Origin: CAYRNY01 sp964425755
Lineage (GTDB): Bacteria > Chloroflexota > Anaerolineae > Aggregatilineales > Aggregatilineaceae
DNA length: 64,000 bases
Assembly (NCBI GenBank): GCA_964425755.1
Contig: CAYRNY010000003.1
Location: 186,001 to 250,000 of the forward strand
Direction: 5' to 3'
This document shows positions 26,080 through 34,323 of this stretch, piece after piece. Below the pieces are notes generated by a model that was given only the letters and a program-made list of their open reading frames with translations, was not told the DNA's origin and did not search any database. Every line of letters starts with the position of its first letter. Position 1 is the stretch's first letter. Both the position numbers and the translations under genes were made by a program.

Positions 26080-28041
26080 CTATGCCGATGCCGGTTCCGG
26101 TCCGTGCTTACCTGTGAATTGCGTTTCGTACAGTTGTGCATAGAGTCCGTTCCGGTTCAGCAGGGCGGCATGCGTCCCGCGTTCTACGATGCGCCCGCGA
26201 TCCAGGACGAGAATCTGGTCGGCAGCGAGGATCGTACTCAGCCGGTGCGCGATCACGATGCTGGTGCGTTGCGCCATGACGGTCGCCAGCGCGTCCTGAA
26301 TCAAGGCTTCGGACTGCGTGTCGAGGTGACTGGTTGCCTCGTCCAGCACCAGGATGCGCGGATTTTTCAGGATCACGCGTGCGATGGCGATACGTTGTTT
26401 TTCGCCCCCGCTGAGCCGGTAGCCGCGCTCCCCGACCACCGTATCGTAGCCGTCCGGCAGCCCGACGATGAAGTCATGGATGTTAGCGGCGCGGCAAGCA
26501 GCTTCGAGTTGTTCCTGGGTGGCGTCCAGGTTCGCGTAGAGCAGGTTGGTGCGGATCGTGTCGTGGAACAGGTGTGTTTCCTGCGTGACCATGCCGACCT
26601 GCGCTGCGAGCGAGCGTAGCGTCACATCGCGCAGATCGTGCCCGTCAAGCAGAATCCGCCCCCCGGTCGGATCGTACAGCCGCGGAATCAGGTAGGTCAG
26701 CGTGGTTTTGCCCGCGCCACTTGGCCCCACCAGCGCGACCAGTTGCCCGGCCTGGATCGTGAACGTCACGTCGTCCAATGCTTTCTCGCGTGCTTGGCTG
26801 GCTGGTGCGTCAACAGGCAGCTTGCTGTTGCCGTTGCCGTGTTTGCCCGGCGCTCTATCGCCTGATAGTGCTGCTTCCACCATGTCCTGCTGGCCGTGCC
26901 GCCGCACGCCACTGAGCAGGTGGTCTTCGTCCACGCGATATTCGAACGTGACATGCTCAAAGGTGAGGGCGCCTTCAGTGTCGTACAGTTCGTACGCGCC
27001 GGGTTTCTCATCGATGTCAAGCGGCAGGTCGATCACCTCAAACACGCGCTCGAAGCTGACCATCGACGTCGCAAACGCCACCGGCGCGTTGGTCAACTGC
27101 TGAAGCACGTTGTACAGCCGCGTGAGGTACGAGCTAAACGCGACGATCGTACCGATCGTGAACATATCGCGGAGTACCAGATGCCCGCCAATCCAGTACA
27201 CGATCGCCGTCCCGATCGCGCCGACCAGCCCCAGCAGCACGAAGAACTGGCTCCCAACCACCGCGCGCCGCACGCCAATATCGCGCACGCGGGCCGCGCG
27301 GTGTTCAAAGCGTTCAACTTCCGAGTCGCTGCGCCCGAACAGGCGCACCAGCAGCACGCCACCGATGTTAAGTGTTTCGTTCATGACCGCGTTCATCTGC
27401 GCGTTGTGGTCCATTGCCTCGCGTGCGATGTGGCGCAACTGGCGGCCTAACCGTCGCGCCGCGACGATAAACACCGGCAGCACCATCACGCCCAGCACGG
27501 TGAGTCGCCACTCCAGCGCGAACATTACCCCCATGATCGCGAGGGCCTGGATCGAGTTGGTGATCAGGTCCACGATCGTGCTGCTGATCGCACGTTGGGC
27601 GTCGATCACGTCGTTATTGAGCCGGCTCATCAGTTCGCCGGTTTTTGTGTGGGTGAAGAAGCGCATCGACATGCGCTGCAAGTGCGCGTACAGGCTCACG
27701 CGCAGATCGTAGATCACCCCCTCGCCGACCGCAGCGCTTAACGCGCGACCGTAGACGTTGACCACGCCATCCAGCACAGGCACGATGACCAGTGCCAGCG
27801 CCAGCAAGTTGAGGCGCGCGGTGTCCTTTGCGGGCAACGTGTTGTCGATCAGATCGCGGAAGATCAGCGGCGTGACCAACCCTAACGCGGTTGAGATCAG
27901 GATGGTGACCAGCAGCTGAATGATCCGCCGGCGATACGGCAGCGCGTAGCCAAGTACGCGCTTGAGCAGCGGCCATGTTACTCCTTCGGATACATTTTCG
28001 TCGTCGCTGCGGACGTAAGCGAACCAGCCTCTTGCATGCAT
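26080..28041 (-). CDS. ABC exporter, fused membrane and ATPase domains (MsbA/LmrA-like half-transporter)
   Basis: This 653-residue half-transporter has six membrane helices (about 35-330), then an ATPase with Walker A GPSGAGKTT, Q-loop MVTQETHLFHDTIRTNLL, signature LSGGEKQRI, Walker B ILVLDEATSHLDTQSE and switch IAHRLST. It should function as a homodimer or with an unlinked partner, exporting a lipid, peptide or drug. An atypical ~50-residue hydrophilic insert (His/Gly/Asn-rich, DHLLSGVRR... to ASQAREK) splits the start of the nucleotide-binding domain, between FEYRVDED and ALDDVTF. It may be an unusual loop. An AAGGAAAA site precedes the ATG. Confidence 0.94.
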   Translation of the reverse strand: MHARGWFAYVRSDDENVSEGVTWPLLKRVLGYALPYRRRIIQLLVTILISTALGLVTPLIFRDLIDNTLPAKDTARLNLLALALVIVPVLDGVVNVYGRALSAAVGEGVIYDLRVSLYAHLQRMSMRFFTHTKTGELMSRLNNDVIDAQRAISSTIVDLITNSIQALAIMGVMFALEWRLTVLGVMVLPVFIVAARRLGRQLRHIAREAMDHNAQMNAVMNETLNIGGVLLVRLFGRSDSEVERFEHRAARVRDIGVRRAVVGSQFFVLLGLVGAIGTAIVYWIGGHLVLRDMFTIGTIVAFSSYLTRLYNVLQQLTNAPVAFATSMVSFERVFEVIDLPLDIDEKPGAYELYDTEGALTFEHVTFEYRVDEDHLLSGVRRHGQQDMVEAALSGDRAPGKHGNGNSKLPVDAPASQAREKALDDVTFTIQAGQLVALVGPSGAGKTTLTYLIPRLYDPTGGRILLDGHDLRDVTLRSLAAQVGMVTQETHLFHDTIRTNLLYANLDATQEQLEAACRAANIHDFIVGLPDGYDTVVGERGYRLSGGEKQRIAIARVILKNPRILVLDEATSHLDTQSEALIQDALATVMAQRTSIVIAHRLSTILAADQILVLDRGRIVERGTHAALLNRNGLYAQLYETQFTGKHGPEPASA

Positions 28042-28166
28042 AGCGTGTGCTTTTCCTTACCCGGCGAGTTGATGGTTAGTGATGAGAGTTTTAACGCGCG
28101 AGACGGGTTGTGCCAAACCGGACCCGGCCTGGTGGCATATACCGCCGTATCTGCGTGTTCTGCTAC

Positions 28167-28180
28167 ATTCTGATCAGAAT
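28167..28180. promoter_or_regulatory. 14-bp perfect palindrome in the exporter/SDR divergent gap
   Basis: ATTCTGATCAGAAT is a perfect 14-bp palindrome between the divergent ABC exporter and SDR genes, 50 bp upstream of the SDR start. It could be an operator controlling either gene. No matching regulator gene is nearby and no family is assigned. Confidence 0.35.
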
Positions 28181-28230
28181 CCTAGCTGATTGTATGGCAT
28201 TTATCACCCTAGCGCATCAAAGGAGGCAGC

Positions 28231-28947
28231 ATGTTTGACTTTTCCGATCGAGTCGTGATCGTGACCGGCGCTGCCGGTGGGTTGGGGTCGGTCGTGACGC
28301 ACGCCTTCGCGACAGCGGGAGCGCACGTCGCACCGGTCGACCACCGCAAGGGACGCCTGCAAGACCTGTTCGGCAACCTCGTTGATTCTGGCACGCATCT
28401 GCTGGTCGAAGGTGTTGATCTGACCGTGCCGGGCGATGTGGCGCGCATGGTGCAGACGGTAATCGGGCGCTTTGGACGCGTCGATGTGCTGGTGAATGCG
28501 GCGGGCGGGTTCAGTGCGGACGGTCCGCTGCATGAAACGCCGCTGGAGTCGTTCGAGCACATGTGGAATCTCAATGCACGCACGGTGTTCATCGCCTGTC
28601 AGAAGACGATCCCGCATATGCTGGAGCAGGGCAGCGGCAAGATCATTAACGTCTCAGCACGCAAAGGACTTGAAGGCGGCAAACGCCTGGCGGGTTATAG
28701 CGCGGCCAAGAGCGCGGTGATCCGCCTGACTGAGACCATGTCGCAGGAGTTGCGCGCCAGCGGGATCAATGTCAACTGCGTGCTGCCCGGCACGATCGAT
28801 ACACCGGACAATCGCGCCGCGATGCCGGACGCCGCTCACGCGCGCTGGGTGACGCCGCAGTCACTGGCGGACGTGATCATGTTCCTGGCCTCGGACGCCG
28901 CACGCGACATACACGGCGCAGCCGTGCCGGTTTACGGGTTGAGCTGA
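28231..28947 (+). CDS. Short-chain dehydrogenase/reductase (FabG-like SDR)
   Basis: This 238-residue NAD(P)-dependent oxidoreductase has the classical SDR pattern: the TGAAGGLG cofactor loop near residue 12, NAAGGF at about 90, a catalytic serine in INVSARKG and YSAAK (Tyr/Lys) at about 156-160, with INVNCVLPGTIDT after it. The strong ribosome-binding site AAAGGAGG sits 8 bp before the ATG. Substrate specificity cannot be read; FabG, glucose dehydrogenase and many others share this build. Transcription ends at a good terminator at 29111. Confidence 0.93.
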   Translation: MFDFSDRVVIVTGAAGGLGSVVTHAFATAGAHVAPVDHRKGRLQDLFGNLVDSGTHLLVEGVDLTVPGDVARMVQTVIGRFGRVDVLVNAAGGFSADGPLHETPLESFEHMWNLNARTVFIACQKTIPHMLEQGSGKIINVSARKGLEGGKRLAGYSAAKSAVIRLTETMSQELRASGINVNCVLPGTIDTPDNRAAMPDAAHARWVTPQSLADVIMFLASDAARDIHGAAVPVYGLS

Positions 28948-29110
28948 CCCGGCAGGGTGGCGTGCCGCGGCGTCAGGCTTGCGTCAGGATCGGCGGTCTT
29001 CCGTTGTGTTTGCAGCGCGATCCCGTCAAGTTCATCTTGCCAGGCGTGCATATGATGGTAGGCAATACTGTGATGGCTGATGCCCCCCACAGTCATCCGG
29101 TTGCTCCCCC

Positions 29111-29152
29111 AAGACCAAACGCTTTGACCTGAGTGTTTGGTCTTCTTCTTTT
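29111..29152 (+). terminator. Intrinsic terminator downstream of the SDR gene
   Basis: AAGACCAAACGC (29111-29122) pairs with GTGTTTGGTCTT (29133-29144) in a 12-bp stem with one G-T pair and a 10-nt loop, followed by the T-rich CTTCTTTTC. It isolates the SDR gene from nadK. Bases 28948-29110 hold nothing else I recognise. Confidence 0.85.
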
Positions 29153-29189
29153 CATGGCGGCTGAATGGTGCCCACAAAGCGATCAAAAC

Positions 29190-29260
29190 TTGCGTTACAG
29201 AACGTGTGTTCGTATACTTGGGTTGGGCATGGTTGACGCGTACCGCCAGCAAGCTATACT
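29190..29260 (+). promoter_or_regulatory. Two stacked sigma-70-type promoters before nadK
   Basis: The first has TTGCGT (29190-29195), a 17-bp spacer and TATACT (29213-29218). The second has TTGACG (29233-29238), a 16-bp spacer and TATACT (29255-29260). Transcripts from the second would begin near 29267, which supports the GTG at 29298 as the nadK start. Confidence 0.6.
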
Positions 29261-29297
29261 AAGCGGTGAGGTCGCCCACTACGAGAGGCTCAAGCCG

Positions 29298-30224
29298 GTG
29301 CAGACACTTCACCATGTTGGAATTCTGGCCCACCCATTACGTCCTGACACGGCTCCCTTAGCACAGAAGGTCGCCCGGTCGCTGGAAGCACATGGCATTG
29401 AAACGTGGGTCCGCACGGCCTGGGACGCCTCGCGCGCGCGCCCGCTGGTGCACGGCTCCGATCTCGTGATTGCGATCGGTGGGGATGGTGCGATGTTGCG
29501 TGCCGCGCGGGTCTGTGCGCCGGAGAACGTGCCGGTGCTGGGGATCAACACGGGGCACCTGGGTTTTTTAACCGAGATCAGCCCGGATGAGTGGGAGCAA
29601 AGCTTAAGTGCGTTGCTCGACGGTCGTTATTGGATCGAGCAGCGCATGATGGTTCATTGCGAAGTCTGGCACGATGACGAGTTGATCGGCAAGAGCGACG
29701 CGCTCAATGACGTGGTGATCAGTCGTGGGGCGATCGCCAAGTTGATCAGCCTGGAGACCTATATTGATGGCGGTTGGGCCACGACGTATTACTGCGATGG
29801 TCTGATCATCGCTACCCCGACCGGTTCGACAGCGTATGCGCTGGGCGCGGGGGGGCCGATTCTGCCGCCGGAACTGAAAAACATTCTCGTGGTGCCCGTC
29901 GCGCCTCACCTGAGCATGGAGCGCCCTATGGTATTGTCGCAAGGCGCGACGATTACGGTAACCGTCGATCCCTACACCATGACCGAGGTCGTCCTGACGG
30001 TCGACGGGGAACTGCTGGCGAGCATGCAAGCCTCTGACCGGGCGATCATCCGCGCCAGTGACAGCATGAGTCGCTTTTTGCGCTTGCGCGACCGGAATTA
30101 CTTCTACCGGTCGCTGCTGGACCGGCTGGAACCGCGCATTCCGTCCCGGTCGTCATACCAGCGAGTGGGCAATTCGCCCGAAACACGTCACAATCAAGAA
30201 GAAGGACAGGAGCAGGAAACCTGA
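29298..30224 (+). CDS. nadK: NAD kinase
   Basis: NadK makes NADP from NAD and ATP. I choose the GTG at 29298: a GAGAGG site lies about 9 bp upstream and the product (308 residues) then starts VQTLHHVGILAHP, as in the family. The frame is open to 29133, with an ATG at 29229, but promoters lie within that extension. Diagnostic motifs are GGDGAMLRAAR (the GGDG loop), INTGHLGFL, and ATPTGSTAYALGAGGPI. It heads an operon with a zinc-finger membrane protein and recN; a nadK-recN neighbourhood is common in bacteria. Confidence 0.95.
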   Translation: MQTLHHVGILAHPLRPDTAPLAQKVARSLEAHGIETWVRTAWDASRARPLVHGSDLVIAIGGDGAMLRAARVCAPENVPVLGINTGHLGFLTEISPDEWEQSLSALLDGRYWIEQRMMVHCEVWHDDELIGKSDALNDVVISRGAIAKLISLETYIDGGWATTYYCDGLIIATPTGSTAYALGAGGPILPPELKNILVVPVAPHLSMERPMVLSQGATITVTVDPYTMTEVVLTVDGELLASMQASDRAIIRASDSMSRFLRLRDRNYFYRSLLDRLEPRIPSRSSYQRVGNSPETRHNQEEGQEQET

Positions 30225-30276
30225 CCGGCGATCGTTGTGCCGGTACGTTCTAGATATGATGCTGACAGGGTAGAAG

Positions 30277-30810
30277 ATGGCCGTTCCTGAACGTGTAGAC
30301 AATGTGAATGATTCCGGCGTGCAGGAGCACGATCACGAGCATGAGGATGATACGCTCTACTGCACGGTACACCCGACAATCGCGACTAACCTGCGCTGCA
30401 ACCGCTGCGGACGCCCGATGTGTACAAAATGCGCCGTGCGAACGCCGGTAGGGTATCGCTGCCGCGAGTGTGTGCGCGAACAGCAGGACACATTTTTCAC
30501 CGCGCACATCTGGGATTACCTGATTGCGGCAGGGGTAGCGCTTGTGATGAGTTTTTTCGCGGCGATGTTCATCTCGTGGATCAGGTTTTTTCTCCTGGCG
30601 ATTTTCCTGTCGCCCGCTGCGGGTGGTGTGATTGGGACGGTGGTCATGCGGCTGACCGGCAAGCGGCGCGGTCGCCATACGGCGTGGGTAGTCGGCGCGG
30701 CGGTGATCATGGGGGCGCTGCCGTTCTTACTCGCTAACCTGTTGGGCATCGGTATCTACATTGTGATGGCGACCGGCGCAGCGATCACGCCGTTTCGGCT
30801 GCGATTGTGA
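30277..30810 (+). CDS. B-box-type zinc-finger membrane protein
   Basis: This 177-residue protein has an acidic/His N-terminus, a B-box-like zinc-binding domain (about 28-70; CTVHP, CNRCGRPMCTKC and CRECVREQ give the Cys/His set), then two to three membrane helices (about 78-110 and 140-170) with Gly-rich turns. Similar proteins are frequent in Chloroflexota and Actinobacteria, with unknown function. It lies 52 bp after nadK and 61 bp before recN on the same strand, and so is probably co-transcribed. Confidence 0.88.
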   Translation: MAVPERVDNVNDSGVQEHDHEHEDDTLYCTVHPTIATNLRCNRCGRPMCTKCAVRTPVGYRCRECVREQQDTFFTAHIWDYLIAAGVALVMSFFAAMFISWIRFFLLAIFLSPAAGGVIGTVVMRLTGKRRGRHTAWVVGAAVIMGALPFLLANLLGIGIYIVMATGAAITPFRLRL

Positions 30811-30871
30811 AGGCGTTATTGAGGCGCACACGCGATCTTTTGGCATGGAGTGAGGCAGAGTAACGGCGCTT

Positions 30872-32617
30872 ATGCTGCAAGAACTGCGAATCAAGAACTT
30901 TGCCATCATTGACGATCTGGCGCTGCGGTTTCAGGACGGTTTTCAGGTGATTACCGGCGAGACCGGCGCGGGAAAGTCGATCATCGTGGAAGCCGTCGGG
31001 CTGTTGCTGGGCGAGCGCTCCGATTCGTCGATGGTGCGGGGCGGCGAAGATCGTGCGTACATCGAGGGTACGTTCATCATTCCGCCGCGCCTGTGTGACG
31101 AGATCAACTCATTCTTGCGGGCTGAAGGGCTGGAGGGTGACGCGCCGGACGAGGTCACGCTCTCGCGAGAAGTGCGGGCCAATGGACGCAGCCAGGCACG
31201 GGTCAACGGTTCGATCTGCAACCTGAAGGTCTACCGCGAGGTCGGCAGCCTGTTGATCGATATTCACGGGCAGAGCGAGCACCTGTCGCTGCTACGCCCG
31301 GCGCAGCATCTCTACCTGCTGGATCGTTATGCCAGCCTGGAGGAACAACGTGCCGTTGTGCAGGATTTAGTCGCGCAGTTGGGCGACGTGCGGCAGGAGA
31401 TCGCAGATTTGCTGACGGACGAGGCAGCTCTCGCGCGGCGTATTGATATGCTGCAATACCAGGTGCAGGAGATTGAGACCGCCGATCTTCGGCCAGAAGA
31501 AGAGGATGAACTCCAGCAGGAGCGTAACCGGCTGGTTAACGCGGAGAAGATCGCGGAACTGGCACGTGAAACGGAATTCGCGCTGACCGGTGAGCTGGGC
31601 GAGGTGCCGGGTGTCGAAGATTTGCTGGGACAGGCAGCGATCTTGCTGGACAAACTCGCGCGGCTGGACCCGGCGGTAGAGGAGAGCGCACAACTGGCCG
31701 AAACGCTCAGCGCGCAAGCCAGCGAACTGGCGAACGCCGTGCGCTATTACCGCGAATCGATCGAGTTTGACCCGCGCCGGTTGGACCAGATCGAAGAGCG
31801 CATCGAGGTTATAACCTCGCTCAAGCGCAAATACGGCGGCAGCATCGAGGCGGTGCTCGCGTTTGCCGAAAACGCACAGGCCGAACTAGACGCGATCATA
31901 CACAGTGAGGAACGCCTGGAAGAACTGCGCGCAGAGGAAGAACGTCTGCTACGTGCGCTGGGAGAGCAGGCGGGGGACCTCAGCGCACGGCGGCAACAAG
32001 CCGCGGCGCGCCTGACGGAGGCGATCGAGCGTGAACTAAACGATCTGCGGATGCAGGACGCGCGGTTTGACGTTCAAATCGAACAGGACGACGACCCGCG
32101 CGGATGCTATGTGGATGATCGCCGGCTTGCATTCTCGCGCACGGGGATCGACCGGGTCGAGTTTTTCATCGCGGCCAACGTCGGCGAGCCACTGCGTCCG
32201 CTGGCAAAGGTCGCGTCCGGCGGTGAGACTGCGCGAATTATGCTGGCGCTGAAGGGCGTCCTGTCGTACGCGGACCAGATACCGACGCTGATCTTTGACG
32301 AGATCGATCAGGGGCTTGGCGGGCGAATGGGCGCGGTGCTGGGCCAGAAACTCTGGCGGCTTTCGGAACATCACCAGGTGCTGTGCGTGACACATCTCGC
32401 ACAGTTGGCCGGTTTCGGTGACGCGCACTATCGTGTGACCAAACACGTCTATAACCAGCGCACCGTCACGCGGGTAGACCTGCTCGATGATCACGGGCGG
32501 GTTGATGAGCTGTCCGAGATGCTGGGTGCGGAGACCAGCAGTGCGCGTCAGAGTGCGTACGATATCCTGATGCTTGCCCGGCGGACGAAGGAAGGGCGCA
32601 AGCTCGAAACCGCTTGA
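30872..32617 (+). CDS. recN: DNA repair protein RecN
   Basis: This 581-residue SMC-like ATPase acts in double-strand-break repair. Walker A GETGAGKSIIVEA lies at about 29-41; long helical coiled-coil arms span about 150-370; the C-terminal lobe has the signature LAKVASGGETARIMLALK, Walker B LIFDEIDQGLGGRMG and the late VTHLAQLAGFGDAHY. Usual family length is about 550-570. It ends the nadK operon and is followed by a strong terminator. Confidence 0.96.
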   Translation: MLQELRIKNFAIIDDLALRFQDGFQVITGETGAGKSIIVEAVGLLLGERSDSSMVRGGEDRAYIEGTFIIPPRLCDEINSFLRAEGLEGDAPDEVTLSREVRANGRSQARVNGSICNLKVYREVGSLLIDIHGQSEHLSLLRPAQHLYLLDRYASLEEQRAVVQDLVAQLGDVRQEIADLLTDEAALARRIDMLQYQVQEIETADLRPEEEDELQQERNRLVNAEKIAELARETEFALTGELGEVPGVEDLLGQAAILLDKLARLDPAVEESAQLAETLSAQASELANAVRYYRESIEFDPRRLDQIEERIEVITSLKRKYGGSIEAVLAFAENAQAELDAIIHSEERLEELRAEEERLLRALGEQAGDLSARRQQAAARLTEAIERELNDLRMQDARFDVQIEQDDDPRGCYVDDRRLAFSRTGIDRVEFFIAANVGEPLRPLAKVASGGETARIMLALKGVLSYADQIPTLIFDEIDQGLGGRMGAVLGQKLWRLSEHHQVLCVTHLAQLAGFGDAHYRVTKHVYNQRTVTRVDLLDDHGRVDELSEMLGAETSSARQSAYDILMLARRTKEGRKLETA

Positions 32618-32648
32618 TCACCGGTCCCTACATTTCCAGATGAGAGGT

Positions 32649-32678
32649 AACCAGGCTGCTGTTTGCGCCTGGTTTTTT
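32649..32678 (+). terminator. Intrinsic terminator of the nadK-recN operon
   Basis: AACCAGGC (32649-32656) pairs with GCCTGGTT (32667-32674); the loop is 10 nt and the stem runs into a six-T tract (32673-32678). It lies 30 bp after the recN stop. Confidence 0.88.
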
Positions 32679-32779
32679 GTTGAATGGTGAAAAACGCCCG
32701 TTTGATCCGCTCAAGATGTGTCCAGTTCATCCGTGTTTATGCTAGATTCTAGACAGGGATTGCTACAGACGGAGTGCGT

Positions 32780-33850
32780 ATGACTCGTGGAGCAACGTTA
32801 CAGGAACAACTCGATCAATTGACCATGCCCGGCGATCTGGTAGAAGTCGTTGACGCGGACGAGAACAAGATCCGCTGTTTGGCATGCGGGCATCGCTGCT
32901 TGCTGAAAGAGGGGCGGCGCGGCATCTGCAAGGTGCGCTACAACGACGGAGGGACTTTGCGTGTGCCGCATAACTACGTCGGCGCGCTGGCGATCGACCC
33001 GGTCGAGAAGAAACCGTTCTTCCACGTCACGCCGGGGGCCAACGTGTTGAGTTTTGGCATGTTGGGTTGCGATTTCCGTTGCAGTTACTGCCAGAACTGG
33101 CAGATTTCGCAGACCTTCCGTGACGAGCGCGCCGGGCGTGATTACATTCCCATCACAGCCGACGATCTGGTAGCGATGGGCACGGCGCGCCGCGCACGCG
33201 CGGTCGCCAGTACCTACAACGAGCCGTTGATCACGACGGAATGGGCGGTGGAGGTGTTCAAGAAGGCCAAGCAGGCCGGGATGCTGACGTTGTACGTGTC
33301 AAATGGCAACGGCACGCCGGAAGTGATCGACTACCTCAAGCCCTGGATTGACGGCTACAAGATCGATTTTAAGACCATGCAGGACAAGCACTATCGCAAA
33401 GAGCTTGGCGGTGTGCTGCAGCATGTGTTGGATACGATCAAATGGGTCCACGAAGCGGGCATCTGGCTTGAGGTGCTGACGCTCCTGATCCCCGGTTTCA
33501 ACGACAGCAACGATGAATTGTGGGATATCGCGCGCTATATTCGCGGCGTTTCGCCGGATATTCCCTGGCATGTCACGGCCTTTCATCCTGACTACAAGAT
33601 GACCGACCGGGGCCGGACCCCCGCCAAAACGCTTGACCGCGCCGCTGAGATCGGGCTTGAGGCCGGGCTAAACTACGTATATACGGGCAATCTGCCGGGG
33701 CAAAACGGCGACTGGGAAGATACGCGTTGTCCCAATTGCCACACTACCTTGATCCGGCGCATCGGTTTTATGGTACGTGAGGATCGGCTGTCACCGAATA
33801 ACGGTGAATGTCCCGACTGCGGCACAGTCGTTCCGGGAATTTGGGAATAG
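32780..33850 (+). CDS. amrS: AmmeMemoRadiSam-system radical SAM enzyme AmrS
   Basis: This 356-residue enzyme starts at the ATG at 32780, spaced 5 bp from CGGAG; a GTG at 32774 is the alternative. An N-terminal cysteine-rich segment (CLACGHRCLLKEGRRGIC) precedes the radical-SAM cluster motif CDFRCSYCQNW (CX3CX2C). Next come STYNEPLIT, VSNGNGTPEV, KIDFKTM and FHPDYKM, and a C-terminal rubredoxin-like knuckle (CPNCHTTL, CPDCGTVVPG). This domain order is that of AmrS. Its usual partners AmrA and AmrB are not in the window. The reaction is not known with certainty to me. Confidence 0.92.
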   Translation: MTRGATLQEQLDQLTMPGDLVEVVDADENKIRCLACGHRCLLKEGRRGICKVRYNDGGTLRVPHNYVGALAIDPVEKKPFFHVTPGANVLSFGMLGCDFRCSYCQNWQISQTFRDERAGRDYIPITADDLVAMGTARRARAVASTYNEPLITTEWAVEVFKKAKQAGMLTLYVSNGNGTPEVIDYLKPWIDGYKIDFKTMQDKHYRKELGGVLQHVLDTIKWVHEAGIWLEVLTLLIPGFNDSNDELWDIARYIRGVSPDIPWHVTAFHPDYKMTDRGRTPAKTLDRAAEIGLEAGLNYVYTGNLPGQNGDWEDTRCPNCHTTLIRRIGFMVREDRLSPNNGECPDCGTVVPGIWE

Positions 33851-33907
33851 AATCAGCCAGTGGATGACCAACAAGACAACCCTGCACTTAGGATACGACG
33901 CGCCGCT

Positions 33908-34240
33908 ATGACTAAACACATCACACCGCGCTATAAACTCATGTTGTTTTACGATCTCGCCGGTCACGAGACGGAAGCTTATTACCAGTTTATCATGACC
34001 GAGATGATCCCGTCTTTGCGCGAGATGGGATTATATATATTTCGCGCCTTTCACACGATTCCTGCCCCGGGATGCGACACGAACCACATGCGCCAGGTCG
34101 AATTCATCGCGGAGGACCTGGAAACGGTGCGCAACGTGCTTGAAAGCGAGCAATGGGAACGCTTTGAAACGCGGTTGTTGCAGCATGCCACCAACTACGA
34201 GCGTAAAATCGTGCACTTCCGGCACGGTTTCCAACTCTAA
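33908..34240 (+). CDS. Conserved small protein of unknown function, downstream of amrS
   Basis: I do not recognise a named family. The frame starts either at GTG 33860 (126 residues) or, preferred, at ATG 33908 (110 residues, MTKHITPRYKLMLFYD); no clear ribosome-binding site decides. The alternating beta/alpha pattern, with strand RYKLMLFYDL, a helix around YYQFIMTEMIPSLREM, strand YIFRAFHTIP and a second repeat ending VEFIAEDLETVRNVL, suggests a dimeric alpha/beta-barrel (ferredoxin-like) fold. It lies 9-57 bp after amrS on the same strand, before a terminator, so the two are probably one transcript. Confidence 0.7.
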   Translation: MTKHITPRYKLMLFYDLAGHETEAYYQFIMTEMIPSLREMGLYIFRAFHTIPAPGCDTNHMRQVEFIAEDLETVRNVLESEQWERFETRLLQHATNYERKIVHFRHGFQL

Positions 34241-34262
34241 ACGCATCACGCATGAACAACTA

Positions 34263-34301
34263 CTGCCCGGCAAGTGTTGCTTCGCCGGGCAGTTTGGTTT
34301 T
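34263..34301 (+). terminator. Intrinsic terminator after the amrS-small protein pair
   Basis: CTGCCCGGC (34263-34271) pairs perfectly with GCCGGGCAG (34284-34292), followed by TTTGGTTTTG. It separates this pair from the convergent aminoacyl-CoA transferase gene. Confidence 0.82.
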
Positions 34302-34323
34302 GAGGCGGGGATAGGGGGGCGGG

